Origin: Phenylobacterium sp.
Lineage (GTDB): Bacteria; Pseudomonadota; Alphaproteobacteria; Caulobacterales; Caulobacteraceae
Assembly: GCA_025350885.1 (NCBI GenBank)
Contig: JANXXA010000043.1
Location: forward strand, 1-6,021
Length of the DNA stretch: 6,021 nt
Direction of reading: 5' to 3'
Below the pieces are notes generated by a model. The model did not search any database. It saw only the letters and a list, made by a program, of their open reading frames with translations, and was not told the origin of the DNA. Position 1 is the first letter of the stretch, and every line of letters begins with the position of its first letter. A program made the translations under genes and the position numbers. Positions 1 to 5,555 of the stretch are shown piece after piece.

Positions 1-2
1 TC

Positions 3-173
3 GGCGCCCGCAAGCTGCAATCCGACGACCCCACCGAGCGCAGCGACGAACGGGTGGTCGAGGTGGTGGTGGCCACCCAAGGCGCGCCCTTCCTGATCGG
101 CCAGCGGGTCCTGGTGAAGTTCCTGCGCACTCAGCAGCAGGCCCAGGCGCTGACCGCCGCGGCAGTGGGGTAG
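3..173 (+). CDS. HlyD/DevB-like periplasmic adaptor protein of an exporter, C-terminal end only
   Basis: Only the last 56 codons are in the window; the reading frame is open from the left edge to a TAG at 171-173. The segment contains SDDPTERSDERVVEVVV followed by IGQRVLVKFLR. This resembles the final strand region of membrane-fusion proteins of the HlyD/DevB group, in which a 'DPxxxxDxRVVEV' stretch precedes a closing beta strand ending in 'V.V.I'. Such proteins link an inner-membrane ABC transporter to an outer-membrane channel across the periplasm. The end is alanine- and glutamine-rich (QQQAQALTAAAVG). The partner permease and ATPase would lie to the left, outside the window. The call rests on a short motif match, so the family is probable but not certain. 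A long palindrome begins 11 bp after the stop and may help to end the transcript. Confidence 0.6.
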   Translation, partial: GARKLQSDDPTERSDERVVEVVVATQGAPFLIGQRVLVKFLRTQQQAQALTAAAVG

Positions 174-184
174 CGCCAACGCCC

Positions 185-329
185 CATCCCTCCTCTTCAG
201 GGGAGGGTGGACGAGGCGAAGCCTCGGACGGGTGGGGGTTTCATGGTCAAGCTGAGAGTCTGACGCTTGAACGCGACTCCCCCACCCTGATCGCTTCGCG
301 ATCTGTCCCTCCCCTGAAGAGGAGGGATG
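185..329. repeat. 145-bp structured intergenic palindrome carrying two GANTC (CcrM) sites
   Basis: Outer arms of 23 bp are perfectly complementary (185-207 with 307-329). Inside them are a hairpin at 212-217/221-226 with loop GAA, a 9-bp stem at 230-238/279-287, and a hairpin at 289-294/298-303 with loop TTC. At the centre is a 6-bp stem, 247-252/265-270. Drawn out, this is a four-way, cloverleaf-like fold. GANTC sites lie in the central loop (GAGTC, 256-260) and at the base of the central stem (GACTC, 275-279). The left half and the reverse complement of the right half share the blocks GGGGAGGG, GCGAAGC and GGGTGGGGG, so the element is one unit facing a diverged copy of itself. Long intergenic repeats associated with CcrM sites are known from Caulobacter. 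That this is a member of such a dispersed family is inferred, as only one copy is in the window. It may also act as a bidirectional transcript-end structure. Confidence 0.85.
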
Positions 330-336
330 CTCCGCC

Positions 337-366
337 TTGACGCGCCCGACCTCACCCCGCACAAGG
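337..366 (+). promoter_or_regulatory. Candidate housekeeping promoter for the dehydrogenase gene (weak)
   Basis: TTGACGC at 337-343 matches the Caulobacter housekeeping -35 consensus (TTGACGS) exactly and lies just outside the right arm of the palindrome. The downstream -10 is poor: the best candidates are GCACAAGG (359-366) or CACAAG (360-365, 17 bp from TTGACG). The gap to the start codon at 406 would suit a short leader. The -35 match could be chance in GC-rich DNA. Confidence 0.25.
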
Positions 367-391
367 CCCGCCGAATTCGGCAGCGCGCGCA

Positions 392-398
392 GAGAGGA
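392..398 (+). promoter_or_regulatory. Ribosome binding site that fixes the dehydrogenase start
   Basis: GAGAGGA lies 7 nt upstream of the ATG at 406. It supports this start over the in-frame ATG at 337, which lies just outside the palindrome arm and would add 23 residues unlike the family. Confidence 0.7.
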
Positions 399-405
399 TT
401 TCCCC

Positions 406-1311
406 ATGGCGGACCTTCGTTTCGACGGCAAGGTGGCCATCGTCACCGGCGCCGGCGGTGGCCTGGGCCGCCAGCACGCCCTGGAGCTCGCCCGGCGTGG
501 CGCGCGGGTGGTGGTCAACGATCTGGGCGGCTCGATGGACGGGTCCGGCGGCGGGTCCGACGCGGCCAACGCCGTGGTGGACGAGATCAAGGCGATGGGC
601 GGCGAGGCGATCGCCAACGGCTCGTCGGTCACCGACGACGCCGGCGTGGCGCTGATGGTCAAGCACGCCATGGACGCCTGGGGCCGCGTCGACGTGCTGG
701 TCGCCAACGCCGGCGTGCTGCGTGACAAGTCTTTCTCCAAGATGGAGATCGCCGACTTCGAGTTCGTGCTGGGCGTCCACCTGATGGGCACCGTCAAGCC
801 GGCCAAGGCGGTCTGGGAGATCATGAAGGAGCAGAACTACGGCCGCATCGTCTGCACGACGTCCTCGTCCGGGCTCTACGGCAATTTCGGCCAGTCGAAC
901 TATGGCGCGGCCAAGCTGGGCATCATCGGCTTCATGAACACGCTGAAGCTGGAGGGCCAGAAAAACAACATTCACGTCAACGCCATCGCCCCGGTCGCCG
1001 CCACCCGGATGACCGAGAACCTGATGCCGCCGGAAATCCTCGCCAAGCTGAAGCCGGAATACGTGACCCCCGGCGTGGTGTTCCTGTGCTCCGAAGAGGC
1101 GCCCACCGGCTGCATCCTGACCGCCGGCGCGGGCGTGTTCGCGCTGGCCCATATCGTCGAGACCGAGGGCGTCTATCTGGGCGAGGGCGGCCTGTCGGTC
1201 GAGGAAGTGCGCGACAACTGGGCGCGGATCACCGACCCGGCCGGCCAGCAGCCCTACAACGCCGGCGGCGAGCAGTCCGGCAAGGTGTTCCGCAAGATGC
1301 AGGGCGGCTGA
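406..1311 (+). CDS. Short-chain dehydrogenase, MFE-2/HSD17B4-type (3R)-hydroxyacyl-CoA dehydrogenase
   Basis: The protein has 301 residues and a Rossmann fold of the classical short-chain dehydrogenase family. Visible motifs are TGAGGGLG (14-21) for dinucleotide binding, NDLGG (38-42) with Asp39 ending strand 2 and favouring NAD+, NAG (101-103), a serine cluster SSS (153-155) with Ser153 the likely catalytic serine, and YGAAK (166-170) with Tyr166 and Lys170. Specific traits match the dehydrogenase domain of multifunctional enzyme type 2: the GGSMDGSGGGS insert after strand 2, GLYGNFGQSNYGAAKLG, NIHVNAIAP..ATRMTE, LKPEYV, and a C-terminal extension with EEVRDNWARITD. That family oxidises (3R)-hydroxyacyl-CoA to 3-oxoacyl-CoA, and some members use 17-beta-hydroxysteroids. 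The hydratase and sterol-carrier domains of the eukaryotic enzyme are absent, so it needs separate partners. The protein is cytosolic with no signal peptide. Two transporter genes follow on the same strand after a 104-bp gap. The exact substrate cannot be read from the sequence. Confidence 0.88.
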   Translation: MADLRFDGKVAIVTGAGGGLGRQHALELARRGARVVVNDLGGSMDGSGGGSDAANAVVDEIKAMGGEAIANGSSVTDDAGVALMVKHAMDAWGRVDVLVANAGVLRDKSFSKMEIADFEFVLGVHLMGTVKPAKAVWEIMKEQNYGRIVCTTSSSGLYGNFGQSNYGAAKLGIIGFMNTLKLEGQKNNIHVNAIAPVAATRMTENLMPPEILAKLKPEYVTPGVVFLCSEEAPTGCILTAGAGVFALAHIVETEGVYLGEGGLSVEEVRDNWARITDPAGQQPYNAGGEQSGKVFRKMQGG

Positions 1312-1340
1312 GACCGGCATTACGCCGAATCCACTTGCCC

Positions 1341-1374
1341 TTGATCGGGGCCTCAAGCCTATCCTTGGCTTGAG
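1341..1374 (+). promoter_or_regulatory. Gap element: 8-bp hairpin overlapping a weak promoter-like sequence
   Basis: CTCAAGCC (1352-1359) and GGCTTGAG (1367-1374) form a perfect 8-bp stem with a 7-nt loop. No T-run follows, so a classical intrinsic terminator for the dehydrogenase gene is unlikely. TTGATCG (1341-1347) and CCTATCCT (1358-1365), 10 bp apart, loosely resemble a Caulobacter housekeeping promoter reading into the first transporter. In that case the hairpin would overlap the -10, as an operator might. A GANTC site (GAATC) lies just upstream at 1327-1331. The promoter match is weak. Confidence 0.25.
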
Positions 1375-1402
1375 CGCGCCCGCCAGAGGCGCAACGCGGC
1401 GT

Positions 1403-1407
1403 GGAGG
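1403..1407 (+). promoter_or_regulatory. Ribosome binding site pointing to a TTG start
   Basis: GGAGG, a perfect Shine-Dalgarno core, lies 8 nt before the in-frame TTG at 1416. The alternative GTG at 1401 would overlap this GGAGG and has only AGAGG (1385-1389), 11 nt upstream. Confidence 0.6.
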
Positions 1408-1415
1408 TACCGGAT

Positions 1416-2813
1416 TTGTCGCAGACCAAGGGTCCGCCCGCCGGACAGCTGTCGCTGCTTTCGGTTCTTACGTTCGCCTGCGCCTACCTGCCCTACTCAG
1501 CCCTGACGACCTCGGTGGCCGTGCAGGTGCCGCGCTTCTTCGCCGGCCACATCGGCCTGGGCCTGGCGGTGGGCGGGATTTTCGGGCTGGTGCGGCTGAT
1601 CGACATCCCGCTCGACCCGGCGCTGGGCCTCTTGATGGACCGCACCCGCTCGCGGATCGGCCGCTATCGGCCCTGGATGCTGCTGGGCGCGCCGGTGCTG
1701 ATGCTGGCGATCCACAAACTCTATCAGGCGCCTGTGGGCGCTGGCGGCGGCTATCTGCTGATCTGGTTGCTGATCATGTACCTGGGCATGTCGCTGCTGC
1801 TGCTGGCGGCCAATTCCTGGGCCTCGACGCTGGCGGCGACCTACAGCCAGCGGTCGCGGATCTTCGGCGCGATGGCGGGGCTGGGAACGCTGGGCTCGGT
1901 GGCCATACTGGTGATCCCCATCGTCGTGGCGCAACAGCACGGTACGGACGCGCAAGGCGTTCAGGCGGTGGGCTGGTTCCTGTTCGGCCTGGCGCCGGTC
2001 GCCATCGTCATCGCGGCGCTGCCCACGCCCGAGCCGCTGAACAAGCTGGCGACGGCGCACAACTTCCGGCTGGCCGACTACGCCGCCCTGCTGGTCCGTC
2101 CGAACATCCTGCGCCTAGTCGCCGCCGACTTTCTGGTGACGCTGGGCCCCGGCTGGATGGCGGCGCTCTACCTGTTCTTCTTCAAGGATAGCCGAGGCTT
2201 CACCACGACGGCGGCGAATCTGCTGCTGGTGATCTATATCGCAGCCGCCCTGCTCGGCGCGCCGGCGACCGCCTGGCTGGCCAACCGGATCAGCAAGCAT
2301 CGCGCGCTGGCGGTGACCACGACCGGCTATTCGCTGATGCTGATCATCATCTTCATCTCGCCCAAGGCCAGCTTCGCCATCGCCGCCCCGGCCATGCTGC
2401 TCGCCGGCGCGCTGGCCGCCGGCACGGTGGTGATGATCCGCTCGATCACCGCTGACATCGGCGATGAGATCCGACTGGAGAAGGGTCGCCACGAGATCGG
2501 CCTGCTCTACGCCCTGACCAGCGCCACCACCAAGGCAGCCAGCGCGCTGGCCATCACGCTGACCTTCTGGGTGCTGGGCGTGGTGGGCTACAATCCCAGC
2601 GAGGGCGCGGCGAACGGGCCCGACCAGATCCGCGGCCTGGAGCTGGCCTATGCCTGGGGCCCGATCATCTTCGTGATGTTGGGCGGCGCTTGCTTCATCG
2701 GCTATCGCCTCTCGGCTGAGCGCCACGCCGAGATCCGCCGTGACCTTGACGCGCGCGACGCTCTGGAGGCCGAAGCCACATTGGCCGCCGCCCTCACCGG
2801 AAGCGAAGTCTGA
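1416..2813 (+). CDS. GPH/MelB-family major facilitator transporter, first of a tandem pair
   Basis: The gene encodes a 465-residue inner-membrane protein with about 12 hydrophobic segments, typical of the glycoside-pentoside-hexuronide:cation symporter branch (MFS_2). The signature is in helix 2 and the following loop: RLIDIPLDPALGLLMDRTRS (60-79) then GRYRPW (82-87). Asp63 and Asp67 correspond to the cation-site aspartates of MelB, and Asp75 lies in the conserved DxTR. A second family block, RSITADIGDEIRLEKGRHEIG (342-362), occupies the central-to-C-terminal loop. The tail after the last helix is charged (RLSAERHAEIRRDLDARD) and cytoplasmic. I chose the TTG at 1416 because of the GGAGG at 1403-1407; a GTG at 1401 would add five residues. 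With the TTG start the length equals that of the next gene's product exactly. The substrate is unknown: the family carries sugars, but related MFS_2 proteins such as MFSD2A carry lysolipids, and the neighbouring hydroxyacyl-CoA dehydrogenase makes a lipid-like substrate conceivable. Confidence 0.85.
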   Translation: MSQTKGPPAGQLSLLSVLTFACAYLPYSALTTSVAVQVPRFFAGHIGLGLAVGGIFGLVRLIDIPLDPALGLLMDRTRSRIGRYRPWMLLGAPVLMLAIHKLYQAPVGAGGGYLLIWLLIMYLGMSLLLLAANSWASTLAATYSQRSRIFGAMAGLGTLGSVAILVIPIVVAQQHGTDAQGVQAVGWFLFGLAPVAIVIAALPTPEPLNKLATAHNFRLADYAALLVRPNILRLVAADFLVTLGPGWMAALYLFFFKDSRGFTTTAANLLLVIYIAAALLGAPATAWLANRISKHRALAVTTTGYSLMLIIIFISPKASFAIAAPAMLLAGALAAGTVVMIRSITADIGDEIRLEKGRHEIGLLYALTSATTKAASALAITLTFWVLGVVGYNPSEGAANGPDQIRGLELAYAWGPIIFVMLGGACFIGYRLSAERHAEIRRDLDARDALEAEATLAAALTGSEV

Positions 2814-2827
2814 TCGCCTAAACGGGA

Positions 2828-2904
2828 AAGCTCTTGCGCACGGGCCGTCCGCAAGCTTCCTTGTCGGCATAAGCGCCCCATAAGAGGGCGACCTAGTAAT
2901 TTTT
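2828..2904 (+). terminator. Two hairpins between the transporter genes, possible weak terminator or attenuator
   Basis: An imperfect hairpin pairs 2828-2838 with 2850-2858 (AAGC + TTGCG against CGCAAGCTT, with a 2-nt bulge). A shorter one pairs CGCCC (2874-2878) with GGGCG (2886-2890) around a 7-nt loop, and a TTTTT run follows at 2900-2904. The T-run is 9 nt past the second stem, so this is not a textbook intrinsic terminator. It could reduce read-through from the first transporter into the second. Confidence 0.25.
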
Positions 2905-2910
2905 GGGAGA
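2905..2910 (+). promoter_or_regulatory. Ribosome binding site for a GTG start
   Basis: GGGAGA lies 6 nt upstream of the GTG at 2917 and supports this non-ATG start of the second transporter. Confidence 0.55.
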
Positions 2911-2916
2911 CGCCTT

Positions 2917-4314
2917 GTGACTTCAGCCTCCGCGGCCCGGGGGGGTCGACTTTCCACGCCCCGATTGCTCGCTTTTTCCTTGGGCAGCATCCCCGCCTAC
3001 ATGCTGATCGGCATGCTCAGCACCTACCTTCCGCCGTTCTACGCGGGCAAGATGGGCATCTCCCTGACCGCCATCGGGCTCACAATCGGGGCGCTCAGGC
3101 TAGCCGACCTCGGGGTCGATCTGGCTCTGGGCTGGCTGATGGACAACACCCGCACGCCGATAGGCCGCTACCGACCATGGTACCTTGCCGGTCTGCCGGT
3201 CCTGTGGGTGGCCGTCTACAAGGTGTTCAACCCGCCGGTTCATCCCGATACGGCCTACCTCTTCACCTGGTACATCCTGCTCTATGTCGCCTATTCCATG
3301 CTGGTGCTGGGCCACTCGGCCTGGGCGGCCTCGATCAGCGGCAGCTACAACGAGCGCTCGCGGATGTTCGGTTGGATGCTGGGCGTGGGCGTCGCGGGCT
3401 CCGCCCTGCTACAGGCGACCCCGCTGCTGACCCATGGCCGTATCCGGCCCGCCGACCCGGCCAGCATTCCGACCATCGGCTGGATCATCATGGCCGTGGC
3501 TACGGTCGCCGTCCTCGCCGCGACGCTTGCGACCCCGGAACGCACGCCGTCGGTCGCGGGCAAGGCACGGGCGACGCTGAAGGACTATCTCGCCGTCTTC
3601 ACCAACAAGTCGATGTTGCGTCTGCTGGGGGCCGATCTGTTCCTGATCCTGGGACCCGGCGCCAGCGCGCCGATATATCTGTTCTTTTTTCATGAATCCA
3701 AACAGTTCGCCCTGGGTGACGTCAGCCTGCTGCTGATCCCCTATGGGGCCGCCGGGATCCTCGGCGCGCCGTTCTGGGCGCGCGTCGCCCAAAAGCTTGG
3801 AAAGCACCGGACCGTGCAGATCGCGGGCCTTGGCTATGCCGTGACCCAGACCATCCTGATGCTCGTGCCGGCCGGGCTGTTCTGGCCGACCTTCCTCAGC
3901 ATGTTCTCCGTCGGCTTCTGCGGATCGGCGTTCATCGTGCTCATCCGGGCCATGGTGGCCGACGTCGCCGACGAGGTGCGCCTGCAGACCGGCCATGAGC
4001 GGTCGGGAGTCCTCTATGCGCTGGTGACCCTCACCCAGAAACTGGGGTCCTCACTGGCGGTGACGATCATCTACCCCATCCTTGACCTGGTGGGCTTCGT
4101 CGCCAAGCCGGGCGCGCACAACACGCCCGAGGCCATCCGCGGGCTGAACATGTGCTACGTCTTCGCCCCGATCATCCTGGTGATTATTGGCTCCGCCTGC
4201 CTGATCGGCTACAAGCTCGACGCCAAGCGGCAGAGCGAAATCCGGGACAAGCTCGACGAATTGGCCGGCGCGGAAAGTCTTTTGGGGCCTGGCGAGACTG
4301 CTGCGGCGGAGTAA
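2917..4314 (+). CDS. GPH/MelB-family major facilitator transporter, second of a tandem pair
   Basis: The 465-residue polytopic inner-membrane protein is a paralogue of the preceding gene's product. It carries RLADLGVDLALGWLMDNTRT (61-80) and GRYRPW (83-88), keeping the MelB-type aspartates Asp64, Asp68 and Asp76. The later block RAMVADVADEVRLQTGHERSG lies at 344-364. The two proteins align with only small loop changes. In the last helix and tail (from about residue 405) 23 of 46 positions are identical, including IRGL, PII, AC.IGY and EIR..LD. The N-terminal halves differ more in helix 1 and around helix 4, so the two may carry different substrates or work in different conditions. Translation starts at GTG with a good Shine-Dalgarno. 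The 103-bp gap before it could hold its own promoter. The stop lies 5 bp from the stop of the convergent mrp gene, so the two 3' ends share no terminator space. The substrate is not recognisable; a cation-coupled symporter is the family expectation. Confidence 0.85.
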   Translation: MTSASAARGGRLSTPRLLAFSLGSIPAYMLIGMLSTYLPPFYAGKMGISLTAIGLTIGALRLADLGVDLALGWLMDNTRTPIGRYRPWYLAGLPVLWVAVYKVFNPPVHPDTAYLFTWYILLYVAYSMLVLGHSAWAASISGSYNERSRMFGWMLGVGVAGSALLQATPLLTHGRIRPADPASIPTIGWIIMAVATVAVLAATLATPERTPSVAGKARATLKDYLAVFTNKSMLRLLGADLFLILGPGASAPIYLFFFHESKQFALGDVSLLLIPYGAAGILGAPFWARVAQKLGKHRTVQIAGLGYAVTQTILMLVPAGLFWPTFLSMFSVGFCGSAFIVLIRAMVADVADEVRLQTGHERSGVLYALVTLTQKLGSSLAVTIIYPILDLVGFVAKPGAHNTPEAIRGLNMCYVFAPIILVIIGSACLIGYKLDAKRQSEIRDKLDELAGAESLLGPGETAAAE

Positions 4315-4319
4315 GCGCC

Positions 4320-5435
4320 TCAGGCCAGCCGCCTGGCCATTTCGATGAACACCTGGGCCGCGGCGCTTTCGGGCGCCGTGGCGACCAGCGGCGCGCCCTC
4401 GTCGCCGGATTGGCGCAGCGCCACCTCGATCGGAATCTGCCCCAGCAGCGGCGCGCCCAGCGCCTGAGCCTCCCGGGCCGCGCCGCCCTCGCCGAAGATC
4501 GGGATGCGTGCGCCCGTCGCCGGGTCGGCGAACCAGGCCATGTTCTCCACCACGCCCAGGATCGACGCGCCGGTCTTGCGGAACATGGTGGCCGCGCGGC
4601 GCGCGTCGATCAGCGCGATCTCCTGCGGCGTCGAGACGATCACCACCCCGTCAAGTTGGAGGCGCTGGACGAGGGTGAGCTGGATGTCGCCGGTGCCCGG
4701 CGGCAGGTCGATGACCAGAACGTCCAACGGGTCTTCCCGCGTACCCCAGACGCTGTTGATCAGGGTTCTGAGCGCCGACGACGCCATCGGCCCGCGCCAG
4801 ATGTTGGCCGCCCCGTCCTCGACGATGAAGCCGATCGACATCACCTTGACGCCCCAGGCCAGCAGCGGGATCAGCCGTTTTTCAGCGTCGAACTCCGGCT
4901 CGTCCTTGATCCCCATCATGTGCGGCGCCGACGGGCCATAGATGTCGGCGTCCAGCAGGCCCGCCTTCAGGCCGAGATGAACGAAAGCCGCCGCCAGATT
5001 CACCGCCACGGTCGACTTGCCGACCCCGCCCTTGCCGCTGGCGATGGCGATCACCTTGCCGACGAAGGCCGGACGCACCGCCTCGGCCATCGGCGATAGC
5101 CTGGCCTGTGGATCCTCCTGCACCCGCGCCGCGCGGCGCGGCGAGACCTTCAGCTGCGGCGCGGTGGTCTCGGCGGTCAGCACCACCTGAGCGGCCTCGA
5201 CACCGGCCACGGCGGCCAGCGCACGTTCGGCGGCGTCGCGGACGGAGGCGTACAATCCGGTGTCGGCGGCGGGGACCTCCAGCATGAACGCCACCCGCCC
5301 GCCGCGGATCACCAGGCCACGCACCAGGCCCGCGGCGGTCAGGCCCAGCCCCGACTTCGGGTCGGCAACGGCGTCGAGCGCGGCCAGAATGGCCGCCCGT
5401 TCGGGCGGGGTCGTGGAAAGGGAGGGAGTGTTCAT
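4320..5435 (-). CDS. mrp: Mrp/ApbC-type P-loop ATPase (iron-sulfur carrier family) lacking the CxxC motif
   Basis: The cytosolic protein has 371 residues. An N-terminal MIP18/DUF59-like domain (about 12-90) precedes a MinD/Mrp-type NTPase domain (about 126-371). Visible motifs are the deviant Walker A SGKGGVGKST (133-142) with signature Lys135, LDADIYGPS (161-169), WRGPM (213-217), Walker B VLVIDLPPGTGD (239-250), STPQEIAL (268-275) and ENMAWF followed by IFGEGG. Family members bind and transfer [4Fe-4S] clusters as dimers through a CxxC located between ENM and IFG. Here those positions are Asp304 and Thr307, and the protein has no cysteine at all, so it cannot carry a cluster in the standard way. 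The same loss appears, from memory, in other alphaproteobacterial Mrp proteins. The ATG at 5435 has AAGG 4 nt upstream; the frame stays open upstream, but the added sequence looks non-coding. The gene is divergent from hflK and convergent with the second transporter gene. Confidence 0.92.
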   Translation of the reverse strand: MNTPSLSTTPPERAAILAALDAVADPKSGLGLTAAGLVRGLVIRGGRVAFMLEVPAADTGLYASVRDAAERALAAVAGVEAAQVVLTAETTAPQLKVSPRRAARVQEDPQARLSPMAEAVRPAFVGKVIAIASGKGGVGKSTVAVNLAAAFVHLGLKAGLLDADIYGPSAPHMMGIKDEPEFDAEKRLIPLLAWGVKVMSIGFIVEDGAANIWRGPMASSALRTLINSVWGTREDPLDVLVIDLPPGTGDIQLTLVQRLQLDGVVIVSTPQEIALIDARRAATMFRKTGASILGVVENMAWFADPATGARIPIFGEGGAAREAQALGAPLLGQIPIEVALRQSGDEGAPLVATAPESAAAQVFIEMARRLA

Positions 5436-5555
5436 GACGCCTTGAGCTTGCTTTGACCCGCATGGGGTCGCATATCCGGTGGACTGCGCCGGTCTACACG
5501 GCCGCTGCGCCTGGATCGACAACAACCCGTTTTCAAGCAAAGACCAACCCGGCAG
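5436..5555. promoter_or_regulatory. Divergent promoter region between mrp and hflK
   Basis: These 120 bp must hold the start signals for both genes. On the plus strand TTGACC (5453-5458) is a fair -35, with GCATATCC (5470-5477) as a poor -10 candidate. A small inverted repeat, GACCC (5455-5459) with GGGTC (5465-5469), overlaps it and could be an operator. On the minus strand CTTGAAA (5532-5538) equals the heat-shock sigma-32 -35 consensus, but no convincing CCCCAT-type -10 follows at the right distance. Only the location is firmly supported. Confidence 0.35.

Noticed and set aside
185..329. The cloverleaf-like fold as a tRNA or structured RNA gene
   Set aside because: Arm lengths (23-bp outer arm) and size do not fit a tRNA, and no anticodon or T-loop consensus is seen. 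A DNA repeat explains it better.
327..725. A 132-codon plus-strand frame starting in the palindrome arm
   Set aside because: It lies out of frame over the dehydrogenase gene and is mostly Arg and Gly, with no motif.
352..1356. A 334-codon open frame on the minus strand across the dehydrogenase gene
   Set aside because: It is antisense to a gene with clear family motifs. Its product is rich in His, Arg, Gly and Asp in the way typical of shadow frames in GC-rich DNA, with no recognisable domain.
2115..2990. A 291-codon minus-strand frame across the transporter junction
   Set aside because: It is antisense to both transporters. Its His/Gln/Arg/Gly-rich composition is that of a non-coding shadow.
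4152..5099. A 315-codon plus-strand open frame covering the end of the second transporter gene and most of mrp
   Set aside because: It overlaps two well-supported genes in other frames, and its Arg/Gln/His/Asp-rich translation shows no domain.
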